From contig NC_134982.1 in assembly GCF_965638725.1 (NCBI RefSeq), forward strand, positions 42,398,799 to 42,462,798: DNA of 64,000 bases. Direction: 5' to 3'. A program made the position numbers and the translations under genes. The notes beneath the pieces were generated by a model. The model was given only the letters and a program-made list of their open reading frames with translations. It did not search any database and had not been told where the DNA came from. Below, piece after piece: positions 38,001-49,065 of the stretch. The number at the start of each line of letters is the position of its first letter. The stretch's first letter is position 1. The stretch comes from Aptenodytes patagonicus. Its lineage: Eukaryota > Chordata > Aves > Sphenisciformes > Spheniscidae.

Positions 38001-41000
38001 GAAACAAGCGGTGGAATGATTGTCATGAGGCAACACCTCTCTTGTGTGATGTCCAGAAGACAGAAGTATGTTCATAAGACACAAAGTAATATTTCCCGTA
38101 GACATCCCCAGTAAAGCCTTGGCTTTGTCTTAGATGACTGGACCTCCAAAGGTACCTGTCTTTTGTGTGAGTGGACATTGCTATATTTATCTCGTTATCC
38201 TTAAAAGTTTTTTCCCCAGATACAGTTCCTTTTCATTCCCCCACTGTCCCAGACCAGGGAGGAAGTTTTGGGCTGCAGTTTATGGTGAGTAAGTACTAAA
38301 GCAAGCACAGGGTCAGGGAGGGTGTCAGAGGGAGTGCAGACCTGGAGGTTGAGGCAAAGGTCACCGAGGGCATACGTCCGATTCTGGAGCAGGATGCCAG
38401 TTCCGTGGCACTCAGCTCACCATCAAAGGTAGAAGAGGGCCCTTTGTGAGAGGTTGTCAAGAGTGGGAAGGGCGGCATTTTCTTATCATTTCCTGTTTGC
38501 TTCACAGAAGAATGGCAAAGGCCTTGTGCTGTTCAGTGTGGAAATGGAGAAAACTGGCTTAGTAAGAAGGAACCTCTGTTGGAATTCAGATGTTAGCTGA
38601 CTCTTTGTTTTACCTCCAGTTGTTTGAAGCGTCTTCCACTGTTACTCTGAGGTTCCTAGAGGAGAGGCTTTGGTTTTTATAGATCTCAAGAAGTTTAATG
38701 GCAGTCTTCTGTCTTGCTTTTCTAAAAGAGGTTTTCTAGTTCAGGTAAGGAGTGATGCTGGGAATCGTTCTTTGCTTTGTGCAGGGAGTTAAAATGCATA
38801 ATTACAGTGTTCCCCTGTAACTTTGTAGCTTATAAACATGACAGGTAAATGAATCAGATTATTTTGAGATCTAAGTTGGACATAATGTGTGTAATGTTAG
38901 TTCCAGCTGAATAAAGACTGGTCTGATTTTTCTGATGTTGCCCTTGAGCCTTATGTTGTTTTTAATAGGCTTTTAAATTTTAATGTTCAGAAATTTAAAC
39001 TAGTAAGCTCAATTCTGCTGAGAAGAGAGAAGCTGATCTTGTGGTTTAAAGTGCAGAACTGGAGATGGGGAGTTTTAGCCCCCTTAAGAATCCTGTATGT
39101 GGGCTGTTACTTAATAGTGCCCTTCAGTTTGCTGATCTGTAAAAGGAAGACAATGCTGGTGTCTCTTGTCAAGACCTAAAAAAGCATGTTGAGTATCTCA
39201 GGTAGAAGGTGCTATTTACATCATTTGTATTTGCTCTAATATCTTTTAGAACAGCTGCACCACAAAAAGGGTGTATAACTAGCCTTGCGCATTTCCATGA
39301 TTTTCTTTGTGGGAGGCTGTGCCTCTTGTGCTGCAGGAGAAAAAAGAAAGACTTTTGCCTATGAAAGTTGCTTTGCATCAGCCAGTTCTGTTAAGTGACA
39401 TAGGTAGCTTAGAAAAAGAGATTAAAAGCAAGAATATACCAGTAAGCTTTTATCCAAAGTCTTTAGAAGTAAACGAAAAAGGTAGTTTGGATCTCTTTGG
39501 AGAGTTCAAACTCCAGAGGAGGACCAATGTGAGGAAAGAGGTTAAAGCCTTTAAAGAAATACAACCATTAGTTCTAATAGACAATGTAGAGTAAAAGAAG
39601 CTTTGCCCAGTAGCCAAACTCACCGTCTTCCTAGGAATAAATTTTGAAGGCTTAAAAACATTCAGAATTAAGAGAAAACTTGTAGGTGTCAACAGTGTTA
39701 CAAATACAGCTGCAGTCACCATTGTCAGTATTTACCAGTTACTGTGAAAGCCTTTCTGGGAGTTCACCAATTACGAAGTCAAGCAACTTAATTATGGACA
39801 AATAGTTTTGTATTCCACAGGCTCTAAGACTTGGAACATAATGTTAGTGGTTGACATTCTTTCCTGGAAAATGAAAGTGTAAATTACTTTAATTTTTTTT
39901 TTTTAAAGCAACTCACCCACCCTCTGACACCCATAATGCACTAGGCAAAAATTAAAATACTTCTAACTAATATCCATGTAGTTTGGTGTACCCTCTGCCT
40001 CTGCTAAATAGTCTTTATTCCTAACCATTCTGAGATTCTTAAACCACTGCTTATTTCTCATCATAAGTGGTTTCTGGTTTTTTTTCCCCTTACCCTATGG
40101 GAAGGTTTCTGAGACACCTACCTCTTCAGAGTTTGGAAGAAGTGTAATTCCTTTTGTGCAGGGATGCCAAGATACTTGTCAGCACACAGTGGAAAAGGCT
40201 CAGTGATTATTTCATTTTTCTGTGTGTGTTCTTAAACCATTACCACAGTGGCTGAAATCCCCAGAGGAGAGGTTACCTAATACAGAAACAATGGTGGTAA
40301 ATTCCTCCTTTATACTGGTTGATAACTGTCGCTGCTTTTTGTTTCAGGTTCTCCTTGATGAACTGTCATCCACTAAACATTGGGTATCCATGCATGTCTC
40401 AGACCATAGTGGATTTCATTACCGCCAGTTCTTACTCAAGTCCTTGATAGGCAGAACTGTGACTGACAATAATGTACTGGTACAAAATCAAATGGTAAAT
40501 GAGCAAAACCCTAGCCTTCAAAAGGAGGAGGAGAGTGCAGGGGCAGAAGCTGCCTGTGCGGAGGAGCAGAGCGTGGATCTCCCCCGCCGTTTAGAGGAAG
40601 AGTTGGAGCTCTGCACTGAACTGATTGACACTTACCCAGGGCATGAAACATTGTGGTGTCATAGGTAAGAGGACTTGGTCAAAAGTGTCCTTCTGATTTA
40701 TGGATTGTTCTTTGCCTGATGTTTCCAGACAAATGGTTGTTCTGATTTTAAAAGGTACCACTCAATAAAAGATTTCTAAGCTACTATGTCTTAAGCCTTT
40801 GGAAACATTCAAGAGCACAATCAGAGCTGTTGAATGGAAAATTTGATTGGCCTTAAGCATCTTGTTGATGTAAGCTCCACTTGCCCCTATAGTTTGTGCA
40901 AGAGACACAAGATACTGTTAATCAGCCTTCTCACACTTAAAATGTTTAAAGGGCAAAAGATGAGCAAAAGATAGGCAGAAGATGGATCAGCTGCAGAAAA

Positions 41001-41582
41001 CCTCTGCTTTGCCAGCTGGGTGTATGTGCCTGACTAGCTAACAGCACATTTGCCAAAGTGACTCTGAGCCCTTTTTTGTAGAGTGTGAGCAACGAGAGCA
41101 AATTTTGTCTGTTCAGGGGGGAATCTGGTGGGATGGCAAATGAGCTGAAGCAGTTCAGCAGCAGCAGCAGCAGATTATTTTCAGTGCGTGACTTTTTTTT
41201 GTCTTCTTTTTCTTCCTTCCTTTTTCTCTGAAGAAGGCGTGTGTTCTACCTTCAGCACCACCTAAGCAACAAACTTCCTCTTCTGAGCGCAGTGGTATCA
41301 TCTGTGGACAGCAGCGATGAAACTCTGAATAATTCCCACCACAGTCCTGCGACAAGTCACATGGCACAAGCTATGGATGTTGATGGTTTGAATGAATCCA
41401 GCAGCAAACAAGGTTATACCCAAGAAACAAAACGCCTGAAGCGTGCTCCTATGCAGGACTCTCTTGGTCCAGAAATGGAATACCGGTTCATTGATAAAGT
41501 ATTATCAACTTGTAGGGATGTGGACCAAGCCAGGTTTGCTACTGCTTATAGGAAATGGTTACTTACTTTTTTAGGTCAGTGA
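8635..41582 (+). CDS. PTAR1: PTAR1, prenyltransferase alpha-subunit-repeat protein (whole coding span, 7 exons)
   Basis: The coding exons are 8635-8720, 15831-16000, 24621-24687, 31230-31334, 34826-35039, 40348-40664 and 41237-41582. All have GT-AG sites and agreeing phases, giving 1305 bases, 434 residues plus stop. I recognise the protein as PTAR1. Alpha-subunit (PFTA) repeats are visible around NPDFTTAWN (98-106), [13 protein letters not shown] (133-145), [18 protein letters not shown] (191-208), [13 protein letters not shown] (232-244) and [12 protein letters not shown] (310-321). Known role: with RABGGTB it forms geranylgeranyltransferase III, which modifies FBXL2 and already-farnesylated YKT6 and so acts in Golgi and membrane traffic. 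The human form I remember is near 402 residues. The extra length here is in the Glu/Ser-rich linkers of exons 6 and 7. KRLKR at 385-389 is a basic cluster. Confidence 0.96.
8721..15830 (+). other. PTAR1: PTAR1 intron 1
   Basis: About 7.1 kb. The first 330 bases are still CpG island, and its many long open frames there are composition artefacts. The rest is ordinary AT-rich intron. Two patches with overlapping open frames on both strands (12386-12750 and 13027-13297) have no recognisable protein similarity and look like chance or old repeat material. Confidence 0.8.
15831..16000 (+). CDS. PTAR1: PTAR1 coding exon 2
   Basis: The acceptor TTTTTTAAG ends at 15830 and the GTAAGT donor starts at 16001. 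It encodes [20 protein letters not shown] through [13 protein letters not shown], residues 29 to 85 plus one base. This is the most conserved N-terminal block of PTAR1 and precedes the first alpha repeat. Confidence 0.96.
16064..17025 (-). mobile_element. CR1 LINE, 5'-truncated, antisense to PTAR1
   Basis: The minus strand encodes the 3' part of a CR1 reverse transcriptase. One frame (17025-16636) has [20 protein letters not shown], including the FADD catalytic box, followed by a [16 protein letters not shown] block. A second frame (16585-16154) has [32 protein letters not shown] and HWNRLPRAV. The frames are out of register, so the copy is dead. The 3' tail at 16064-16110 is the CR1 terminus (minus: TCCAACCTAAACGATTCTAT). 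The 5' end is cut within the palm domain, as is usual for CR1. Confidence 0.93.
17058..17070 (+). repeat. G13 homopolymer run
   Basis: Thirteen consecutive G residues lie about 30 bases outside the truncated end of the CR1. The length of such a run is unreliable in assemblies. Confidence 0.8.
22321..22338 (+). repeat. Poly-T tract in PTAR1 intron 2
   Basis: A run of about 17-18 T residues. It lies 130 bases downstream of a G/T-rich low-complexity patch near 22150-22200. No mobile element is recognisable next to it. Confidence 0.6.
24621..24687 (+). CDS. PTAR1: PTAR1 coding exon 3
   Basis: The acceptor ATTGTTTTAG ends at 24620 and the donor GTATGT starts at 24688. The 67-base exon encodes [20 protein letters not shown] and then NVR, residues 86-108. 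It carries the first clear alpha repeat, NPDFTTAWN with Trp105. Confidence 0.96.
26942..27041 (+). mobile_element. CR1 LINE 3' tail fragment, sense
   Basis: About 100 bases of the CR1 3' end: a TTGGACTAGATGACCTTTAG core, then CCCTTCCAACCCAAACTATT and the short tandem tail ATTCTGTG/ATTCTATA. It is heavily 5' truncated with no coding content. Confidence 0.9.
28369..28895 (-). mobile_element. Solo LTR of an endogenous retrovirus, antisense to PTAR1
   Basis: 527 bp with perfect 7-base inverted ends (TGTTGTG at 28369, CACAACA ending 28895). On the minus strand there is a TATA box (TATAAATGGA, plus 28711-28720) and, about 290 bases further, an AATAAA signal (plus 28423-28428), so promoter and polyadenylation parts are in the expected order. 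No internal retroviral genes are present. A clean target-site duplication next to these ends is not visible. A 6-base TAATGT does recur at 28366 and 28900 but does not abut both ends. Confidence 0.82.
30022..30105 (+). repeat. A/C-rich low-complexity stretch
   Basis: Runs of AAAAACCCC and CCAAACC type alternate irregularly with no fixed unit. On the complementary strand this is a G/T-rich stretch. The open frames spanning it are compositional. Confidence 0.75.
31230..31334 (+). CDS. PTAR1: PTAR1 coding exon 4
   Basis: The acceptor CTTTTGTAG ends at 31229 and the donor is GTTTGT at 31335, a somewhat weak form. It encodes [20 protein letters not shown] through [10 protein letters not shown], residues 109-142 with split Arg codons at both ends. 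It holds the second alpha repeat (Trp140). Confidence 0.96.
31335..34825 (+). other. PTAR1: PTAR1 intron 4
   Basis: About 3.5 kb, AT-rich. An A-run lies at 32021-32050 (interrupted once by G). A TGTCATGGTTTAG motif at 32588 resembles the start of common avian LTRs, but nothing LTR-like follows. No exon was recognised. Confidence 0.8.
32021..32050 (+). repeat. Poly-A tract
   Basis: Twenty-three A residues, one G, then six more A. No retrocopied sequence is recognisable upstream of it. Confidence 0.75.
34826..35039 (+). CDS. PTAR1: PTAR1 coding exon 5
   Basis: The acceptor TTTAACCAG ends at 34825 and the donor GTATAA starts at 35040. It completes the RRWVLQQL repeat helix and encodes [20 protein letters not shown], then [16 protein letters not shown], ending at residue 214 in phase 0. 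It holds the third clear repeat, with Trp198. Confidence 0.96.
35040..40347 (+). other. PTAR1: PTAR1 intron 5
   Basis: About 5.3 kb. A 95-codon plus-strand frame at 39307-39594 reads rather protein-like but is isolated. It has no acceptor and donor pair that would keep the PTAR1 frame. Nothing else was recognised. Confidence 0.75.
40348..40664 (+). CDS. PTAR1: PTAR1 coding exon 6
   Basis: The acceptor TTGTTTCAG ends at 40347 and the donor GTAAGA starts at 40665. It encodes [20 protein letters not shown], then [13 protein letters not shown], then a variable acidic linker ([17 protein letters not shown]), then [20 protein letters not shown], residues 215-320. Two alpha repeats flank the linker, which differs most from the mammalian proteins. 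Confidence 0.96.
40665..41236 (+). other. PTAR1: PTAR1 intron 6
   Basis: The shortest intron, 572 bases. It ends in a strong pyrimidine tract with a short CAG repeat (five CAG-type units near 41155) upstream of it. No other feature was seen. Confidence 0.85.
41237..41582 (+). CDS. PTAR1: PTAR1 coding exon 7 (last), with stop
   Basis: The acceptor CTGAAGAAG ends at 41236. It encodes [20 protein letters not shown], a Ser/His-rich linker to about residue 360, [20 protein letters not shown], the basic KRLKR cluster, then [20 protein letters not shown] and a final [11 protein letters not shown] before TGA at 41580-41582. AMDVDGLN...KQGY..ETKRLKR is a PTAR1 hallmark. The Ser/His-rich insert before it is longer than in the human protein I remember. 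Confidence 0.95.
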
Positions 41583-42373
41583 AGGAAGAGTTTAAAGCCT
41601 TCAGGGTTCTTCTTTTAGTGCAATATTCTCTTTTCAGACACAAATGCATGTCTTGGTTGCAAGTGTTAGCTAACCATGTGTTTCTCACTCTTTTAATGGT
41701 CAGTCCTAAAGTTCATATTCAGAGTAGAAGTCTGTCACTTTATTTATTAAAGAACTGGCATAGCTTTTTATTTTTATTAAGCAAATGCAGTTTGTTCTTT
41801 AATCTTTTTAAGAAATCACTCTGTGTCAGCTTCCTACCATGCCATTTTCTGATTTTTTTTACCTTCTGCATTAAGGTGGACTCTGAATCATTTGGCTTTT
41901 AAAAAAAAAAAAAAAAAAGGAAAAAAGTCTGAAATGCTTTTGAAAAGAGTGTCTGGAAAAAGAATAGGAGGATCTGTCAGTATCAGCTAAACCTGTTTCC
42001 AGATTGTTCCTCTTTACTGTAGTGGCATCTTGCTAATACCTTATTGGATTGAGACTATATTCGGTGAGTGCTATTACTTTTGTATGAGCAACCTTTGGTA
42101 GAACACCAGTCTGCAGTGTTTCTTTCTCAAGGCTCCAAGTAACAGTATTGGAGCCATGCCTTTCACTGTTGTAACTGGGTTTTTGTTTGCTTATTAGTTG
42201 TCACATGAGTTTGATAGGAAAGTCTGTGAAGTTGAAATCCTGAAAAGCAGATACAGGAAAATGTGACAGAAAATAGTTCACACACACACGTTCACACTCG
42301 TGCTCACAGTCAGAGCTATATTTGGAAATACTTTTCTTTGAACAGACTACTTTACCTTCATTTCCTACTTGGT

Positions 42374-42391
42374 ATTTATTTATTTATTTTA
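42374..42391 (+). promoter_or_regulatory. AU-rich element in presumed PTAR1 3' UTR
   Basis: Three overlapping ATTTA pentamers (ATTTATTTATTTATTTTA) lie about 800 bases after the stop codon. In an mRNA this would form a class-II-like AU-rich destabilising element. Its role depends on inclusion in the transcript. Confidence 0.45.
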
Positions 42392-45300
42392 TCTCAACAA
42401 TCCAGAATTAATGACACTTGATACACATTTCTGAATGTATTATGTACACTACAGAATCTCAGCCTGCTAAATCACATATTGGTAACTTGTACTTAACCAA
42501 GACCATGCAAGTCCAATAGATGATGGAGTAAAAAGTAATTCTTCTGACTGGTCATTGAGACTATACAATTAAAAAAAAAAAAAGACAGCAGGAGGGAGCT
42601 ATCCCTTCACTTTTGTTCTTTTGTAGAGCTTCAGTCTCTGGGGTTTTTTTCTTTTGACTCTTCCTTAAGAGCACTTCTCCAACCATACATCTCTGTTTAC
42701 ATAACTGTAAATTTTAAGGGAATTTGGAACGCATTTCTATTCCAGTGAAATTAAACATGAATGGTTTATTTTGTCATTTCCTTAGAACTTGTCTATATAA
42801 GGGATTTTTTACACTAACAGAATTGTGCTGGTCCAAAGACCCAGGGGAGAAAACATTGTATAACTGTAGAAGTTTGTACAATGGCAACATCTGTTCCAAA
42901 CAGACTATTCACTGAGGGGATAAGATTTTCAAGCTAGAATCTTCGCCAAAATTGCTGTATATTTCTCCTGCCCAAAGTGCCTCCTGACTGTGATAAGTTT
43001 CAAGCTGCTGTTTCTGTTGGGCAGAGAGAGCAACAATGAGGGAGGAAAAAAAACAGGTAGCCTGCTCAAAAGGTGTCACTTGGAAAGAAAAAAGGCACTT
43101 GAAACACGTGGAATTCCAACAGTTCTAAATAATTTGATGGATGGGGGTTACTCTTGCATTTCAAAATGAAAATAGACTACCTCTAGTCTTAGCGAGTATG
43201 TTCGTAGCTACTCTGTGTCTGAAATGAGTTAACAGAGACATTTCTAAATGTACACTCTTCTGTTTACATTACCTAGATAAGACTGACCTAGGCTTGAGCA
43301 TCTCCATGGCAAAGCTTTGTCTCAGTGGGCATCCACACCTGCCTCTGTATAGCTAGGGACACATTGCCATTTGTTTTGAGGTGCTCTGGAATGCTGTCTT
43401 GGTTGATGGTTTTAGTTGCAGAAGAACGTAATCTATGTGTGAAGGAGGTGTGGGAATGGCTTGAGAGGATAATTTTGTCATATGATGATGTCTCTATGAC
43501 CACTGAAATTGGGTAGGTTCAGGTACAAACTGGAGTCTGAACTTAAGAACTTAACTTGAGCAAGAACTTTTACCCATCCCAGAGGACCTGATGGTTTTTG
43601 AGTATGAAAGATACATTAAAGCATATGTAGTAGCCCAGGTCAGCTTGATTAACAATATCCCATTAGTGGCTAGTATGAACCTGGAAAGTGTGAAGTCAGC
43701 TGGCAATGTATCACGTTCACGATCACGTTCTTTGTCCTAGATTACTTTGACAGTAAGTAACGTAGTTGTGTGTTCTGTTTACCTTGGCAAAAATTACCTG
43801 TTTATGAGAAAAATATTCGTGGCAGGAGCAGACTGGGAAGTGGGAGCATGATAAATATTTCTTGAACTGTGGAAGGGAAGACATGCTCTCTTCTTGCACT
43901 GGAATGATTGAGAGTTTTAGAGGAAAAGATTCATATTAGAATCTGACTTGAAACCCACTATATATTTCTTCCAGAGTATAATCTGGAGTCTTAGTTGGCT
44001 TTCTTAGAGCTGTATCGTGGAAGTACTGTGCTGTTGAATTTGACAATCTTTCCATCATAAACACTTAAGATCAAACAGCTGTGTGCAGTTCCTATTCCTG
44101 TCAGCACGAGTTATGCATGCTTGTAGGAAGACAAGATTTGGTCCTGTGTAACTGAACAGAGTTGCATTGTATTTTTGTACTTGGAAAATATTCTGAGAGC
44201 TCTGATTAGAGATAGTGCTGATATTTTTACTACTTTTACAAAACACTGATGGCTGTAGTATGACTCTTAAGTGTGGGTTTTTAAAGCCTACACCTGATGG
44301 AAATACTCCCCACCCCTTTTTTTTTAATCTAGTGAGAATAGTTACATTTAGAAATGTTTGCAGACCAGACTCTGCCACACAGAAAACTAAACAATAAAAG
44401 TGAAATTGAAACAAGTCATATCTCCCCCTTTGAAAGAAATGCGAACAATAAGCTGTCAAAATCGAGCTTTAATTTTTTCATGGTAACAATATAAATCATA
44501 TGAAAGAAGAAAATATATAACTAAATTACTTCAAGCTGTCTATGTCCTGAAGCCTCTTACATGAAATGACTGAAGAGATACTTCCAACAAATTGAATTAA
44601 GCTCACAACTGTGTGATGTTCTGGAACTATGATCTTTGGAACATCCCTGTCTAACCATTCAGTATTATTGCAGAATCCCATCTGGGCAGTGCTTGAAAAA
44701 AAGAAAAGTGGCTTCAGGCCATTGGTAGTTAACATGCATAAAGGCTACCAAGTACAGTTACTTTAAGTAATGTATTTTAGTTGTTTTGTGTTTTAGAGGT
44801 CAGAGAATTATAATGTAGTCAATAAACATTCTTGTCGAGAATATGTCCAACAGAAGCTGCAGAATACAAGGCTCTCACTCTCTGAAGTTCCTTCAAGTAT
44901 AAAATCAAACTTTGTACATCTGTAAACGTCTTCATATAAAATTCAGAATCGTTACTGATTTTATCTTCTGCTGTAGTATGTGTCATTTGAATTGACGCAG
45001 ATTCTTTTTGTTCACTGGATTAGTCTTTGTAGAAATTACTTTGTGCTAGAAACAAAGGGTTTTGAGGAACAAATGTAATTTGAAACTACAGAAATTAGAA
45101 TAGAAGGAATCACATTTTTAAGGGGTTGAATTCTCTGCTGCTAAATACATTAACTGTTATTTCATTGGCATTTGGTTTATCTTGTATGTTAGTCACTGGA
45201 GCAACACATGCAGCATTAAAGATAGCTACAATAACAAACTTGTATAAAGTTATTATTGGAACGCATTGCCATAGCTGCTCCGATTAATATTTGTTAATCT

Positions 45301-48300
45301 ACTCATGCCTGCAAATTAGTGTTTTGTTGACTTCTTGCATATTCTTTATATAATCAAATCCTTGTGTCATTTAAATAGGGGGGAAGTAAATTGTCAGTTT
45401 ATACTGTTTGATTAATTACCTTATATAGAACTCGTTTTAAGACAAATAAGCAAAGTGGTAATACAGTGAGAAAGCTTAGATTCTGTCTTATAATGAAAAT
45501 TTCTAGCATTTTCCAGTTTTGTGTTAGTGCTGCTTAATTAGAATGTGTAGCTAGTCTTTATGGACAGGAGATAATGATGTCCTAAGTAGATAATTAATGA
45601 ATTTTTAAAACAGTACTGTATAATATTGATGAGCAGAAACAAAGCGTTTTGGAAAGGGTTGTCTGCATAGCCAGACTCAACAAGCATACTTTTTCAGAGT
45701 AACATATAATACAATGAACAAAACGTGACTACCAGAGAAAAATCTAAGTGGTGAGTCTTCAGAGACTTGATGATTGAATTTTTGGACAAGGTCGTTTGCT
45801 TAGTTTTGTTTTGCCTTCTGTGAGGGAAGAATGTTCCTTAATTTTTTCAATTTTGTACGAAGTGAACCGTTGCACTTACATTGTGGGGAAAACCCCCCAC
45901 AACTCCTGAGTTGTATCTTCTAGAGCAACTCTGGAAAAAGAAGCCGTGAAGTGAAATGTAGATGTGACTTTTAAATGCATGTTTGTGCTGTACTCACTTG
46001 CTGATGAGAGGTCTTTACAATTAGATCTTACTGTTTTATTAATGTCAGATACAAAGGAAAGAGGGTAACTCACCTATTCTCAAATGCACTTAACATTCAA
46101 GTTAGTTTCAAAGGAAGTTCAGTGTCCCTGTCTAAGATAATTTTCCTTCTTTTTTTCCCATGTGCTCAGAGGTGTGTTTCCTTCCCAACCTCTTCTCTGT
46201 TCTTCCAACCAGCAAAGATGAATGTAGCAAAGCATTGGTGAGGTGGCCTCATTTCGTGTTTAGATAACTGACTACCTCCCAAAAAGTGCTCTGATTGATG
46301 TCCTTAAGTGGAGTTCATCAGGCTCAGTTTTTTTGGAACCTCATGCTAGGCCTACATCCTCTTTCAGAGGTGAAAAGCAAGAGCTTTATCTATGAAGCCA
46401 TCTAGTTTACCCAGGAGAGTTTAAAGGAGAAAAGAAGGAAAAAAAAAAAAATCTTGTAGTTAAAGTTGGGAAAACTAGAAATAGCATAAACTTTCCTTAG
46501 TCTTTTCCTCTGAAGAAGCAATGTATTGCTGAAAAATGGAGGAAATATGTGCTTCCAAGAAATTCCTTGTAGACAGTTCATGCTTTTGAATTATAGACCT
46601 GACACTTTGTAGTGGCTTTTACTTAGTGTGTAATGTTACTTCTCAGGGCATAGTCTATTGTAGTGAACTAGGGTACATTTTTACAGTTTATAATTACTGA
46701 TTTAAAAAAAACCAAACCATAAATGCTAAACGTGTAATAACTGGCTTTTAAATTTTTTTGCCTAGCATAGTGTTTTATATCTACCCGCAAGCTAATACTG
46801 TACCTATTGATTCACACTAGACCTTACCATCTCATCTGCATCATATTCTTATTCTATATCTTAAATTGATGTTGCAGTCTTGCAGGAAGCTCCTGACAGT
46901 TGCTGGGTTTCTTCTGAGTTCCCTAGTACTATGCAGTAGGATATTCAGTATCTCACAAAGATGTATGTTGCAGTGATGGGGAAGCTTTTCACAGTATTTG
47001 TGTTGATGCACTATATATCTCAGATTTTTTTTTTTTTTAAATTTTTGTTAGGAGTCTAAATACTAGAATTGCGAAAGCTTTTAGTTGTTGATAGCTGGCA
47101 GATGTTTACGTACAATAGAACTATTCTGAAGAGCAGAGCCCTTAACTGGTCTAGTTTATTAAGCATCTTTATCTGCACCACCTGGAACCTGCTGTTAATC
47201 CTACTGTATAGATGGAGGTGGGGACAACCCACAGCAAGGTGCGTATTTTCTTCACGGGACGTTTTCTGAACAGAATATAATTGTGGTGAAACAAAGAGCT
47301 TTTCTTGGATGAGGTATTCCAGTACGTTCATTGTGAATAAAGTTATGAAATTGGTACGTCATTAATACAGTAAGACTTCCTGAATGGCTGCATAGAATGG
47401 GTAGATAAATGTTTTTTTAACAGCGTATTCCCTGTTATTAAAAAGCCACATAAATGATACAAGGTACCAGAACTTGTTTTTACAAGACAAAATACGTTTA
47501 TACCTACTGTGTTCATTCCCTTTTGTTCCAGTTTTTCTGTTTTGAAGTGGCTACATTTAAAAGCGGGTAGTCATCTTGAAAATTGTGCTTGGGAATGTCA
47601 TCTTTAATTTCATGTAATAGAAATAGTAGATGTCTTAAGTGGTTTTAAGTAGCATTAAGATCCAAGCTAGTGACAGCACTACAGTATTTAAGTGAGCCAT
47701 TAAACACTAATTTTGTAACACTGTTGTGTCCATCAAAGTACTATTCTATGTACGGCAAAATGTTTATTTTATCAAGATATGTGGAAAAAATATTTAATTC
47801 TCACAGCTTTCATATTAGGGGAAATAGAGTTGGTTTTAAATGTAATATTTTGCAGTATTTTTTCTATGAAAGATTCTCAGATACACAGTTGTGACCATTG
47901 TAAATTTTATGTACATTTCCAATGCAGAAGAATTAGATAAATGGTAAGTTTTGTAGCAGAAAGAATAAAATGATGGCAGGACAGTAAGACACTGGAAAGT
48001 AATCTGATAAATGACCAGGGTTCTACAGGATAGTGAAGTTCATTTTTCACCGGTCTGTCTTTGTCATGGGATAAATTCCTTTCAGAGGGGGATTGTTTTC
48101 TTTTTTTTTTTTGTCATCAGTAGAGAGCTTATCTGTGAATAAATTATCTATATTTATTCTCCCACAATAAGTGTGCACATATGTGTGGGTGGGTGGATGG
48201 ATGGCAGAACTGCATTTATGTAATGTCCTGTGAAAAAGGCAAGATCTCCCACGTACAGCTATTTTTATATAACACTGGTGATCTGCGAACACAACTCTTC

Positions 48301-49017
48301 GTGGAAGACCTGTCCTAGCAGGAATCTAGCAGGATCATTGCCGATGTCAGGGGTTTTGCTAAAAGCAGCGAGATCTCTTGCTTCCCCTTTCTGGCTTGGT
48401 CTGCCTTACTTTCATGATAGTTGGGCAAATGTGTGCATACGCAGACCAAATTATTAGTGGTGGTGTTTATTCCAAGTGCTTGTAGGGAGTGTTTGAGGCG
48501 GTGGAGGAGTTCGTAAGGTCTTGCAGGCTGGGAAAACTGGGAAGTGCTCAGCCAGTGTCCTACCTGGGGGATACCTTTCAGGAGTCCTCCAGGAAGGAAC
48601 AGACAGGCATTTTTTGGATTAAGTGCTTTAGCATCACAGGAGACTGGGAAAAGTATGTCAGACACAAACTAGTGACTGAAATTGGTATTTGAATACAAAC
48701 AACAAGCAGCCTTTTCGGTACTTTATTTTCAGTATTTTTCTCATGTTATTTTTATAAAAATGAATCACATTAAAAAATATTTTCGAAGTTACCATTTTGA
48801 ATGCCTTCTGATTTTGGATTATTGGATTTGAGAGCTCTCCTTAAAGGGCTCAATTTTATTGGAAAATGCTAGCACCTTTCGTCTCTCCTCCTAGACAATG
48901 TGATTCATTCCAAATGTTCTAAAATGAGCACCTAAAATCACAGGGCATTACTGAAAATACTGCTCATCATCTTAAATGCAAAACTTAGCAAGGACAGGTT
49001 CTGCTCATACAGGTGTC

Positions 49018-49029
49018 TTTTTTTTTTTC

Positions 49030-49060
<31 letters not shown>

Positions 49061-49065
49061 TTTTT
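49018..49065 (+). repeat. Poly-T tract interrupted by single C
   Basis: Forty-eight bases, almost all T with two interrupting C residues. It could be the A-tail of something inserted on the minus strand, but no element is recognisable beside it. Confidence 0.75.
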
